DNA of 10,546 bases from positions 1 to 10,546 of the forward strand of contig JAEZPX010000258.1 of NCBI GenBank assembly GCA_023413275.1, in the 5' to 3' direction. The notes beneath the pieces were generated by a model. That model saw only the letters and a list, made by a program, of their open reading frames with translations, was not told where the DNA came from and ran no database searches. A program made the translations under genes and the position numbers. Origin of the DNA: Bacillota bacterium. GTDB lineage: Bacteria; Bacillota; Clostridia; Lachnospirales; Anaerotignaceae. Of this stretch, positions 1 through 6,498 are shown piece by piece. Within the stretch, counting starts at the first letter, position 1, and each line of letters starts with the position of its first letter.

Positions 1-1752
1 GTATAGCGCTTCGTTACCGGCGATGCTGCCACCCTGCATAACAAAGCTGCTACCGTTAATGACATTCACGCCGCCGCCTCCGGCAAAGGTAGCTGTATCC
101 CTGTTGCCTATGATATTTCCGCCTAGCATGGTAAAGCAGCCGTTTAACACATACACACCGCCGCCGGTACCACCGGAGTTATACCCGCCGGTGATGCAAC
201 CCTGATTTAAAACGTCTTCGGTGCTACTGTCCTTGAGAGTCAGCGTGCCTTCTTGTAAAGTAATCACGTTGCCGTCGTAGGTGACCGCCGTCAGCCCCCG
301 GTCAATATCCTTGCCATTCAGGTCAAGGATGATGGGACTTTCCGCATTGTCAAAGGTTAGCGGCCATGTTGTGTGGTTGTCTTTGTTGATATTCTCCAAA
401 AGCTGAATATAGGTCGTACTACTTTTCAAACTGTCGGCATAGCTCATGGCATCGGCCAGTGCGCCTTCTGCCCACGTTGTCGGTTCGGTGCCGTCGCTTC
501 CCGCCACGCCCCATCGGGCTTGGGGGAGCGGGGAAAGAACTTTAGGCTCAACAGTAATATATTGATAATTGGAGTTGGCGTTAGATGACGAAATGATCTC
601 CATGGAATTAGCACTGTTGCCACCTTTGATAACAGAATTGTTAGTTGTTAGCGTGCCGGTGAGTGCCCTGCCGTTACGATACGAACCTAAACCGCCTGTT
701 AAACTGACTGTGGTACCTTCTGTGACGGTAAGTGCGCCGTCGATACCGGCTCCTCCGCTGCACGGGATGCCCAAGGGGTAGTCTATGCCTATACCGCCGG
801 TAGCGGCGAGCTTTGCCGTGCCGGTAACCGTGACATCCCCGCTAATGCCATTGCCGCCGTTGCCGCCGTAGTTGTTATCTAAGTTATAACCATTGCCTCC
901 GGTAAACGAACTGTCAACAAGGACATTCAGAATAGTATCGTTTGCGGTCATTGCGTTGGCTCCCGCCGTGCTGCTGATTGTGCCGTCTGGTGCGTTGATT
1001 ATAACACCGTCAATATTTAAAGTAACACCCGAAACGGTAACTGCAATTACATTGGAAGTAGATTCTTTTCCGCTTGCCATAGCTACGGTATATTCACCTG
1101 CCATACTGAATGTCAAGGTGTTATTTTCAAAAAATGGTTCAGCACCATCTTGATCTATGGAAACCGAAAAATCTCCGTAGGTGGCAGAAGTACCTGTCTG
1201 CAGCGCCATCCTAAGCGGCTGTGCCCCCACCGTCACGGTAATTTCCGGCAGATCGGCACTCACTGTGTAGCCCTCAATCACCGGCGTAAATACATATTCG
1301 CCGTTTTCATTTCCGTTATATTCCGGATCGGATGCCCATGTAACGGGAATGTCCATTATCAATTCTTCCCAACCTGAAACGGTTTCTTCCTCTTTTTCCT
1401 GTTCCTGCGTTCCACTCCCCTCCGCTTCTATGGCAGAACTGGTGGTGGTAACCGTCAAGTTTCCGGATTCAGAACCTTCGTCCGAGTTCCCAGAATCCTG
1501 CGCAGCCTCCTCCGATACGCCGCTGTCAGCTGTCGAGGCTGTCCTCACTGTTGCTGTCAGGGTTTCAGGAAGCCCCAAGTCCTCAAGCACTGTACCAGTC
1601 GGTACTGACATTTCTGTTTCGTCAAGCGTGGCAAAATTGGTAATTTCTCCCCTTGAACCTGATGTGTCCGTTTCCTCCGCCATAGCTGAAAACGGCAACA
1701 GAGTCAACACCATGCACAGTGCCAGTGTGAGGCTTAATAATCGGTTTTTCAT
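1..1752 (-). CDS. Secreted beta-helix-type surface protein (partial, 3' end outside window)
   Basis: 584 codons are open from ATG at 1752 to the left edge, so the C-terminus is missing. Residues 1-25 form a Sec signal peptide (MKNR, a hydrophobic core, cleavage probably after AMA). Residues 26-125 are low-complexity and rich in Ser, Thr and Glu. Residues about 126-175 read like an Ig-like module seen in clostridial surface proteins (VTWASDPEY, then EYVFTPV, then ITVTVG). From about 240 on, the chain is Gly/Asn/Thr-rich with short beta repeats such as GDVTVTGTAKLAATGG. Near the edge two copies of a roughly 23-residue unit appear (GGGVYVLNGCFTMLGGNIIGN and a near copy), typical of right-handed beta-helix adhesins. 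I infer an extracellular, probably wall-attached adhesin or glycan-binding protein; the anchor would lie off-window. AGGAGG at 1763-1768, ten bases upstream, supports the start. The ATG overlaps the stop of the cysteine-rich gene (ATGA), implying translational coupling. Class is fairly sure; ligand unknown. Confidence 0.85.
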   Translation of the reverse strand, partial: MKNRLLSLTLALCMVLTLLPFSAMAEETDTSGSRGEITNFATLDETEMSVPTGTVLEDLGLPETLTATVRTASTADSGVSEEAAQDSGNSDEGSESGNLTVTTTSSAIEAEGSGTQEQEKEEETVSGWEELIMDIPVTWASDPEYNGNENGEYVFTPVIEGYTVSADLPEITVTVGAQPLRMALQTGTSATYGDFSVSIDQDGAEPFFENNTLTFSMAGEYTVAMASGKESTSNVIAVTVSGVTLNIDGVIINAPDGTISSTAGANAMTANDTILNVLVDSSFTGGNGYNLDNNYGGNGGNGISGDVTVTGTAKLAATGGIGIDYPLGIPCSGGAGIDGALTVTEGTTVSLTGGLGSYRNGRALTGTLTTNNSVIKGGNSANSMEIISSSNANSNYQYITVEPKVLSPLPQARWGVAGSDGTEPTTWAEGALADAMSYADSLKSSTTYIQLLENINKDNHTTWPLTFDNAESPIILDLNGKDIDRGLTAVTYDGNVITLQEGTLTLKDSSTEDVLNQGCITGGYNSGGTGGGVYVLNGCFTMLGGNIIGNRDTATFAGGGGVNVINGSSFVMQGGSIAGNEALY

Positions 1753-1982
1753 TTCTTCATTCCCTCCTGTTTTGATTGATTTTTTGGATAATAGCACACA
1801 CCCACATCCAAAGCCCGGGGCTTGTTCAGGTGAAAATCTGCGTATCCGCAGTACCAACAAGTTTTCTCTACCGCGCCTATGCGGGGGATAAAGGCCGGGC
1901 AGGATTGCTTTGGCCATACGTTGCCCTCCCGATTGGGGGCAGAAAGGGCCTGTCCTTCCTTGTGTCGAGTTGTTTCGCTCAT
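1749..1982 (-). CDS. Small four-cysteine protein of unknown function (77 aa)
   Basis: The protein starts MSETTRHKEGQAL and has cysteines at 28, 42, 45 and 63 (C-x13-CWYC-x17-C). The chain is charged, with no signal peptide or membrane segment, so it is probably cytoplasmic. The spacing would suit one structural metal or a small redox-active site, but no family can be named from this. I have the impression that similar small proteins occur in other gut Clostridia; this is memory, not a search. ATG at 1982 is chosen because AAGGAAG lies about ten bases upstream; a longer frame from a TTG at 2033 would run through the promoter -10 box. The gene is first in a transcription unit behind LytTR-type repeats, and its TGA overlaps the ATG of the surface-protein gene, so the two should be co-regulated and made in linked amounts. 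A role in surface-protein production or redox sensing is only a guess. Confidence 0.7.
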   Translation of the reverse strand: MSETTRHKEGQALSAPNREGNVWPKQSCPAFIPRIGAVEKTCWYCGYADFHLNKPRALDVGVCYYPKNQSKQEGMKK

Positions 1983-2021
1983 AAAAAATCGCTTCCTTCT
2001 GTTTCGTGATTTCCTAATGGC

Positions 2022-2052
2022 AGGATAGCACAAAACAAAAGGGAGCGATCAA
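2022..2052 (-). promoter_or_regulatory. Promoter of the cysteine-protein/surface-protein operon
   Basis: On the minus strand TTGATC (2052-2047) is followed by a 19-base spacer and TATCCT (2027-2022), preceded by TG to give an extended -10 (TGCTATCCT). A poor -35 box and an over-long spacer are typical of promoters that need an activator, as at AgrA-controlled promoters. The LytTR-type repeats abut the -35 box. The start of transcription would fall near 2015, giving a leader of about 33 bases. Confidence 0.55.
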
Positions 2053-2084
2053 TTTCTACTTAAAAGACTTGTTTTTCTACTTAA
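2053..2084 (-). promoter_or_regulatory. Tandem LytTR-type response-regulator binding sites
   Basis: The 11-mer TTAAGTAGAAA (minus strand) occurs twice without mismatch, at 2084-2074 and 2063-2053, start to start 21 bp. LytTR regulators such as AgrA bind direct repeats of about 9 bp about two helical turns apart upstream of a weak promoter. The outer copy in context reads ACATTAAG, close to the AgrA half-site ACAGTTAAG. The inner copy touches the -35 box of the operon promoter. Assignment to the adjacent regulator (4135-3401) is inference from proximity. Confidence 0.65.
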
Positions 2085-2100
2085 TGTTTGAAAATAAATG

Positions 2101-2125
2101 AAAAAATTTCTCTTGACAGAGGAAA
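2101..2125 (-). terminator. Weak intrinsic terminator after the sensor kinase gene
   Basis: The minus strand reads TTTCCTCT, loop GTCA, AGAGAAA, then TTTTTT. The stem is short, AT-rich and has one bulged C, but the uninterrupted T run starts directly after it and it lies 11 bases past the kinase stop. It would partly separate the kinase message from the downstream operon. Read-through is likely. Confidence 0.45.
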
Positions 2126-2135
2126 CCATCTGTGC

Positions 2136-3401
2136 TTAGATCAGCAGACGCACATTAAAAAGACCGTTTTCTACCCGATAGAGAAACTCACCGCCGTTTT
2201 CTCGCGTAAAGACTCGGACGCTCTCTCCTCCCCAGCCATGCCCATCCTCCTTGGCGGTGGGATAGCCGTTTTCATCCAGCAGCACCTCACCAGAATAAGG
2301 ATTCTGCACTTCCAAAATGAGCTGACCGGTGTAGATAGCTCGGACGCAGAGAAAGCGCTCTTCTTTTGAATCGAGTTTTTCACAGGCATGTATGGCATTT
2401 TCCATCAGGTTGGAAAGCGCCATGGACAGAGCCAGATCGGAAAATGGCAGCTTTTCGGGGATATCCAGCCTAAGATCGCAACGGATTCTCCTCCCCTCGG
2501 CTAAAGCAACGTAGTAGCTTACGGCAGCGTTTACAGTAATATTGTCACAATAACACACCGGCTTTTGCGGTAAAGCGGCAATCTGACGGCGAAGCAAAGC
2601 GGCGGCATTTTCCACATCGCCAGTTTGCATCAACTCCAAAAGCGTGGCGTTTAGGTGACGCTGATCGTGCTGCACAATGTGCATTTGCCCTACCGCTTCC
2701 TCCATAAGAGAAAGACGCTGCTTCATTGTCTCTCCGGACAGCTCCAATAAAGCCTTATCCTGCTTCAGGCGATATTCTGCGCCCACGCTTTTGAGACTGT
2801 AAAACACCGAACCATACGCCGCCAAAGTTACAAGTATGAGCCAAAGCAGCGGCACGGCTTGTATGGTAAGCGTCTGTACGATATTATCGCTGTTGAGCAT
2901 AAACCATGAAAAAGCTAAAAATGCGCTGCCTGCCACATGGAAAAACACCGCCCAATGTTCCGCCACTTGGCGGTAGAGCGGCCGCAGAACCTTGCGGAAC
3001 AGAAGAATAACAAATACAAACAGAAGCAGCCGCAATAAGGTGTTTGCATATTGGGGATAGGGCAGATACCTTGAAAAAATAAAGCTGAGGATTACCACCA
3101 TAAAGCTTACATTGATCACAGTGATGTAAGAGAACAGCCATTGCATAAAACTGTCGCGAAAAAAAGGTCGCACCGCAAAACACAGCAGCGCGAATAATAT
3201 CACATCGATTTTTGCAAGCAACGTAAGGTTGCCGCTGATATAGCAAAAGATTGCCGTTGATAGATTCAGAATAAGGATGAAAAGCATAACGAGATTTGTA
3301 ACCTTTCGGCTGTATTTTGGCTGCAAAAGCGAAATAAAAAGTACCACGTTTGCGGCAGCGGACACAATGGCACGCAAGAAATGTGCAAATAACATTTCCA
3401 T
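2136..3401 (-). CDS. AgrC-like GHKL sensor histidine kinase
   Basis: 421 residues. The N-terminal half (about 10-200) has roughly six or seven hydrophobic segments, the layout of AgrC-family membrane receptors. A linking helix (about 205-240) leads to the phosphoacceptor region QHDQRHLN, with H245 the likely phosphorylated histidine. The ATP-binding GHKL domain follows: N box NLMENAIHAC (N331, N335) and glycine-rich G box GHGWGGES (387-394). There is no separate conserved HisKA H-box, as usual for this class. It should sense an external signal, often a peptide in this family, and phosphorylate the LytTR regulator upstream. Its ATG overlaps the regulator stop by one base (TAATG), with a GAGGAGGAG ribosome site inside the end of the regulator gene. 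No signal-peptide or processing-protease gene is visible nearby, so the ligand is unknown. Confidence 0.88.
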   Translation of the reverse strand: MEMLFAHFLRAIVSAAANVVLFISLLQPKYSRKVTNLVMLFILILNLSTAIFCYISGNLTLLAKIDVILFALLCFAVRPFFRDSFMQWLFSYITVINVSFMVVILSFIFSRYLPYPQYANTLLRLLLFVFVILLFRKVLRPLYRQVAEHWAVFFHVAGSAFLAFSWFMLNSDNIVQTLTIQAVPLLWLILVTLAAYGSVFYSLKSVGAEYRLKQDKALLELSGETMKQRLSLMEEAVGQMHIVQHDQRHLNATLLELMQTGDVENAAALLRRQIAALPQKPVCYCDNITVNAAVSYYVALAEGRRIRCDLRLDIPEKLPFSDLALSMALSNLMENAIHACEKLDSKEERFLCVRAIYTGQLILEVQNPYSGEVLLDENGYPTAKEDGHGWGGESVRVFTRENGGEFLYRVENGLFNVRLLI

Positions 3402-4135
3402 TACTTCTCCTCCTCGCTCAAGCGATAATTCAAATAAGCATTGCGCACAGCGGCATACTGCCTGGCTGAAATAGGCACAAAGTATCCCTCCCGCAGATAA
3501 AATCCCTCCCGTGACAGCTTTTCCACACGGCTCATATTAAGTGCAAAGGAAACATGGGGTGAAAGGAAGCGTGCATCGCGCAGGAGCGGCACGATATGTT
3601 CGGCAAAGCCGCAAGCAAGCGTATTCGTTTCCACCAGTTCGCCGCCGATCAGCGTATAGTGTGCAGCGTGGTTTTTATACTCACAGCAGGCAATTTGGTC
3701 TGCTGACAAGGTGCGAAGACCCCCCTTGGTTTTCAAAGTAACAGTAATTTCCTTTCCGAAATTCACCTTGGAAAGAGCCAACTCCAGTACAGAGAACAAT
3801 GCTTGCTTTTCAACAGGCTTGATCAGGTAATGTAGCGGATTGACCGCATAGGCATCCAAGGCATAGCTCGGCTCAGTGGTGATGTAGACGATCTGTGCTT
3901 CTCGGCTGATACGGCGGATGCTCTGCCCCAGCTCCAGCCCGCTAACCATAGGCATGATAATATCCAGTAGATAGATATGAAAGCTCTCGGTTTCGATTGA
4001 GGACAAAAGCGTATCAGGGTGAGTATATTTTTTCAAATCAGCTTCTAATGTATGAGTGTCAAGATATTGTAATATGTATTCATTGATGATTTCCAGCTCT
4101 TTCGGCTGGTCATCGCAGATGGCAATACGCAGCAT
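3401..4135 (-). CDS. LytTR-family response regulator
   Basis: 244 residues from ATG at 4135. The receiver domain (1-120) has the acidic pair D8-D9, phosphoacceptor D58 (YLLDIIMP), T86/T87 and the invariant K106 (YLIKP). The LytTR DNA-binding domain (about 127-240) shows the expected tail pattern: SPHVSFALNMSRVEKL, then a short hairpin, then PISARQYAAVRNAYLNY. This is the size and architecture of AgrA-type regulators. The start is set by AAGGAAG eight bases upstream; a longer frame continues to 4303 but its extra 56 codons do not look like receiver sequence. It forms an operon with the kinase (one-base overlap). The tandem repeats at 2053-2084 upstream of the cysteine/surface-protein operon are the natural target. 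Confidence 0.9.
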   Translation of the reverse strand: MLRIAICDDQPKELEIINEYILQYLDTHTLEADLKKYTHPDTLLSSIETESFHIYLLDIIMPMVSGLELGQSIRRISREAQIVYITTEPSYALDAYAVNPLHYLIKPVEKQALFSVLELALSKVNFGKEITVTLKTKGGLRTLSADQIACCEYKNHAAHYTLIGGELVETNTLACGFAEHIVPLLRDARFLSPHVSFALNMSRVEKLSREGFYLREGYFVPISARQYAAVRNAYLNYRLSEEEK

Positions 4136-4351
4136 ATCAGTCACTTCCTTATGGTATTTTCTTTTCGGGATCCAGTAGGCTTTTTTGCATCGACGGGAAT
4201 GGCCAGAGCACTCGAAACGGGAATCTCCCATGATTTCCCCAGTTTGGCAGTATTGATGTACATGCCTTTCTAATACTTCCCATTTGTATGACGCTTCTCG
4301 CACTGAGATATGTCCCTACAAATTGCTCATCCCATAGTATATAATGATACA
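4136..4351 (-). other. Long leader of the two-component operon
   Basis: Between the proposed transcription start (about 4351) and the regulator ATG lie about 215 bases. The reading frame of the regulator stays open through 56 further codons from ATG at 4303, but these are unlike receiver sequence and the good ribosome site is at the internal start. The stretch may be a relic of another gene or a regulatory leader. I see no clear riboswitch fold. Confidence 0.35.
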
Positions 4352-4357
4352 GCTTAT

Positions 4358-4386
4358 ACTATATATGAATATCCTTATAGTATCAA
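4358..4386 (-). promoter_or_regulatory. Promoter of the regulator-kinase operon
   Basis: On the minus strand TTGATA (4386-4381), a 17-base spacer and TATAGT (4363-4358) give a good housekeeping sigma-A-type promoter. The surrounding 60 bases contain several TATAGTAT-like words, so other -10 positions are possible. It points towards the regulator gene at 4135. Confidence 0.5.
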
Positions 4387-5122
4387 TAGCTTATTGAGCT
4401 TCCGCAAATACGTATTTAGTAATGTTTCTTCAGCTCCTTCCAAGGGCAGATTAAGTGGTGAAGCTCTACAACAGAGTTTTTAAAAAAAATCATTATTTCA
4501 AAACTGTAAGACTACGTGGGCTTAATATTACTTTGTACCTTTCAAGCTTATCGGTTAACTTGACACAATTTAGATAGGGAAATTGGGGTCATATACTTCT
4601 TTTCACATTTATTAAAAAACTCTTGTATCACCATCCCGCATCAAAATCAATGAGCATCGCAACATCCCTACGTTTAAAGTAGTTTCTGTTTTTAATTGCA
4701 TAAAAAGCTATATTTTTTTATTTCAGTGATATTCCCCTCAGTATTTAAAAAAAACTCTATCTGCAGGAGAAACTTATATTTTTTTTGTTGATAACGGCTC
4801 CCCTTGTACTAAACTGCTCTTAGGACAAAATAAAATAACAAATACCCATGCCTAACTTTATTATCTTTTTTCATATTCCCCCCCTTTATCCTTTAAAAAG
4901 GAAAGAGAAGTTCCGTTTACCAATGGAAGCTTCCTATACCTAATGTCAAACTGTCTTAAAACCTTAGGCATGCAAAAGTGAAGCTCATATAAACAATATA
5001 TATATACTATTTAGAAACGGATACAACCCTGAACGAGAGACATCAAAACACGATCGCATAATATTACTTTTGATATACGCCGTATTTTACTTCACACATA
5101 TAATGTCAGTTTTTAGATATAT
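4387..5122. other. AT-rich stretch without recognisable genes
   Basis: Neither strand shows a frame with plausible protein sequence. Long A and T runs are frequent (around 4480, 4710, 4750, 4775). A short imperfect hairpin (CTTTATCCTTT/AAAGGAAAG) lies near 4888-4909. A TTGACACAATTTAGATAGGG stretch at 4559-4578 resembles insertion-sequence end DNA but could not be assigned. It separates the GC-richer left genes from the AT-rich right genes. Confidence 0.4.
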
Positions 5123-5165
5123 AAAAAAGCTAAGTGGTAGATCATTAATTGACCTACCACTTAGC
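5123..5165 (-). terminator. Strong intrinsic terminator for the MarR-cyclase transcript
   Basis: The arms GCTAAGTGGTAG (5129-5140) and CTACCACTTAGC (5154-5165) pair perfectly over 12 bp, with three further pairs (TCA/TGA) beyond one mismatch. Read on the minus strand the hairpin is followed at once by TTTTTTA (5128-5122). On the plus strand there is no T run, so it serves minus-strand transcription arriving from the cyclase gene, about 195 bases after its stop. Confidence 0.85.
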
Positions 5166-5359
5166 CATGATACCATAAAATTCTCTGATGTTATCTGTAT
5201 GAAACTATCCTATAACACTCTAACTAGCTTTTTTAGATTGTGGCAAGTTGGGCAGAGATAACACTGTTTTTTACATGTTTTCCCCTCAAATTATCACTGG
5301 ATACATTACCATTTAAAAATGGTTTTATCACTTATTTTCATTTTATCTGCAAGCAGTTT
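5166..5359 (-). other. 3' untranslated stretch between cyclase stop and terminator
   Basis: About 195 bases separate the cyclase stop from the strong terminator. I find no credible small gene on the minus strand. A small AT-rich hairpin (ACCATTT/AAATGGT) sits at 5308-5323 without a useful T tail on the minus strand. The segment should be transcribed as a 3' untranslated region if the terminator at 5123-5165 is the real end. Confidence 0.35.
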
Positions 5360-5941
5360 TTAAGTATTTGAGCCTATAGTATCCACCACTACTTTACATC
5401 GCAATCCTGTGGCGACAGGATCATCAAACCAAAGAGTATAAACCTGAAAACCATCAGTGTTTCGTAATTGTTTAAGATTACTAAGATTCTCAATAACAAA
5501 GATACCATTCTTCTCTAGCATTCTGTCGGCAGGCTCATGCTCTTCTCCCCGGCGTATTCCAGCGCAGTCGATTCCCAAAAAGCAAAGTGGTTGATTAGAA
5601 AGCCACTGTATCAACTCGTTAGATAACTGCGGGTGCTCTCGAAAATAATCAGCTGTACCATACTTCGCCTTTTCACTTCGACCAGTATGTATTAGAAGAA
5701 ATGCATTTTCTGGTATGTATAAATTTTCAATATCTGAGAGAGAAATCTCACGGTTTTCTGCAATATTTGATACATCCCAAAGTATCCCTTGGCATATAAT
5801 GTAATCTAATGGGATATTACTTTTTTCGTAGGTATCTAAATGTGTACCCACATGTCCAGTAGCTAGATGGCGATTCTCTTTAGTGGAGAGCCATTGCTCC
5901 ATTAAGCCCCTATCCACTTGTGTTGTCAAGTCATATTTCAT
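5360..5941 (-). CDS. Cyclase-family metal-dependent hydrolase (kynurenine formamidase-like)
   Basis: 193 residues, near the usual 190-220 of the family. Members bind zinc or manganese and hydrolyse amides, cyclic imides or related small molecules; bacterial kynurenine formamidase is the best known. The N-terminal metal motif is HVGTHLDTYEK: H30, H34 and D36 match H-x-GTH-x-D, but the motif normally ends PxH and here has Y38 and K40, so the histidine that acts in catalysis in kynurenine formamidase is absent. Later signatures are present: LLIHTGR (82-88), H135 in GEEHEPADRML, and IENLSNL with E151. I take it as a divergent subgroup; substrate cannot be stated. AGGAGG lies seven bases before the ATG, which overlaps the MarR stop (ATGA), so repressor and enzyme are translationally coupled. 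The enzyme may degrade or produce the compound the MarR protein senses. Confidence 0.85.
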   Translation of the reverse strand: MKYDLTTQVDRGLMEQWLSTKENRHLATGHVGTHLDTYEKSNIPLDYIICQGILWDVSNIAENREISLSDIENLYIPENAFLLIHTGRSEKAKYGTADYFREHPQLSNELIQWLSNQPLCFLGIDCAGIRRGEEHEPADRMLEKNGIFVIENLSNLKQLRNTDGFQVYTLWFDDPVATGLRCKVVVDTIGSNT

Positions 5942-6390
5942 AGAGATTCCTCCTGTATTTTTGTTTGTAGATAGTTATTAAATTTTTGTAGAAATTCGAG
6001 TACTACTTGTTGTTCCTCTATGGGAACAGAGGATAAAAAAGCAATATCTCGTTCTTCCCATTTTGCATGAGCAACCTCATGTTCCTTATACAGAACCTCG
6101 CCTATAGAGGTCAATCGATAGTAAATTTCTTTTTTATTATCAGAAAGAGCATAACGCTCTATAAGACCATCCTGTAGTAAGCGCTTAGCTAGCTTTGTAA
6201 CTGCACCTCTAGTCATCGATAGATGCGTAGCGAGTTGCACTCCATTTGGGCGTTCAAGCTTTCCGATAGCTTCAATACAGTGTAATTCTGAATTACTATA
6301 TCGTGAATTTAAACTACTATTTATAAGATTGCTAAGTATATCTTGATTGTTATGAAGCTGCGTAAACTGCCAAAGCATTTCTCTATCCAT
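5938..6390 (-). CDS. MarR-family transcriptional regulator
   Basis: 150 residues, the normal MarR length. The winged helix-turn-helix lies at about 50-105: NGVQLATHLSMTRGAVTKLAKRL is the helix-turn-helix, followed by GLIERYALSDNKKEIYYRLT as strand and wing. Wing residues DNKKE replace the commoner DRR pattern. Flanking helices form the dimer interface. MarR proteins are usually dimeric repressors released by small ligands, acting on their own operon. Here a perfect AGGAGG lies six bases before the start, and the upstream promoter carries two matching palindromes placed as classical repressor sites, so autoregulation is well supported. The stop overlaps the cyclase start by four bases. Ligand unknown, perhaps the cyclase substrate. 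Confidence 0.92.
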   Translation of the reverse strand: MDREMLWQFTQLHNNQDILSNLINSSLNSRYSNSELHCIEAIGKLERPNGVQLATHLSMTRGAVTKLAKRLLQDGLIERYALSDNKKEIYYRLTSIGEVLYKEHEVAHAKWEERDIAFLSSVPIEEQQVVLEFLQKFNNYLQTKIQEESL

Positions 6391-6404
6391 TTTGCACCTC
6401 CTTA

Positions 6405-6422
6405 TTGTTTCCCGGTAAACAA
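6405..6422. promoter_or_regulatory. MarR operator O1 (over transcription start)
   Basis: TTGTTTCCCGGTAAACAA is an 18-bp palindrome broken at only one symmetric pair (TTGTTT/AAACAA arms around CCGG). It lies just downstream of the -10 box over the predicted start, where a bound repressor would block transcription. The binding protein is inferred from position. Confidence 0.65.
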
Positions 6423-6426
6423 TAAT

Positions 6427-6455
6427 ATAATAACAGGTTTAAATATTGTTGTCAA
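6427..6455 (-). promoter_or_regulatory. Promoter of the MarR-cyclase operon
   Basis: On the minus strand a consensus TTGACA (6455-6450), a 17-base spacer and TATTAT (6432-6427). Transcription would start near 6420, giving a leader of about 30 bases before the MarR ATG at 6390. The two palindromic sites cover the -35 box and the start point. Confidence 0.8.
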
Positions 6456-6463
6456 GTAAACAA
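6446..6463. promoter_or_regulatory. MarR operator O2 (over -35 box)
   Basis: TTGTTGTCAAGTAAACAA has the same TTGTT-N7-AAACAA framework and length as O1, shifted by 41 bp (about four helical turns, same face of the helix). It contains the -35 hexamer. Two copies of the same palindrome around one promoter make chance unlikely. Confidence 0.6.
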
Positions 6464-6498
6464 AAAGGTTGCAAGAAGAATATTGACATTATTATATT

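Noticed and set aside
23..1891. Several plus-strand open frames of 60-180 codons
   Set aside because: They are antisense to the surface-protein gene; their Pro/Ser/Val-rich sequence is the mirror of its Gly/Thr codons, and they lack ribosome sites.
1983..2033. Upstream extension of the cysteine-rich protein by 17 residues from a TTG start
   Set aside because: It overlaps the -10 box of the proposed promoter and has no ribosome site, while ATG at 1982 has AAGGAAG at good distance.
1983..2135. Search for an AgrD-like autoinducer peptide between kinase and operon
   Set aside because: The gap is filled by terminator, repeats and promoter, and no short frame with an AgrD-like pattern was found.
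2113..2141. Plus-strand TTGACA with TTAGAT 17 bases later, as an antisense promoter across the kinase gene
   Set aside because: The -10 box matches only three of six positions, and the TTGACA belongs to the terminator-like hairpin.
4136..4303. Response regulator starting at 4303 (300 residues)
   Set aside because: MLRIAICDD at 4135 is the normal receiver start with a ribosome site; the extra residues are foreign to the family.
4559..4578. TTGACACAATTTAGATAGGG as an insertion-sequence end
   Set aside because: It resembles ends I recall from other elements only loosely; no inverted partner, transposase or target duplication is visible.
5070..5261. 63-codon plus-strand frame
   Set aside because: It runs through the terminator hairpin and has no ribosome site or recognisable sequence.
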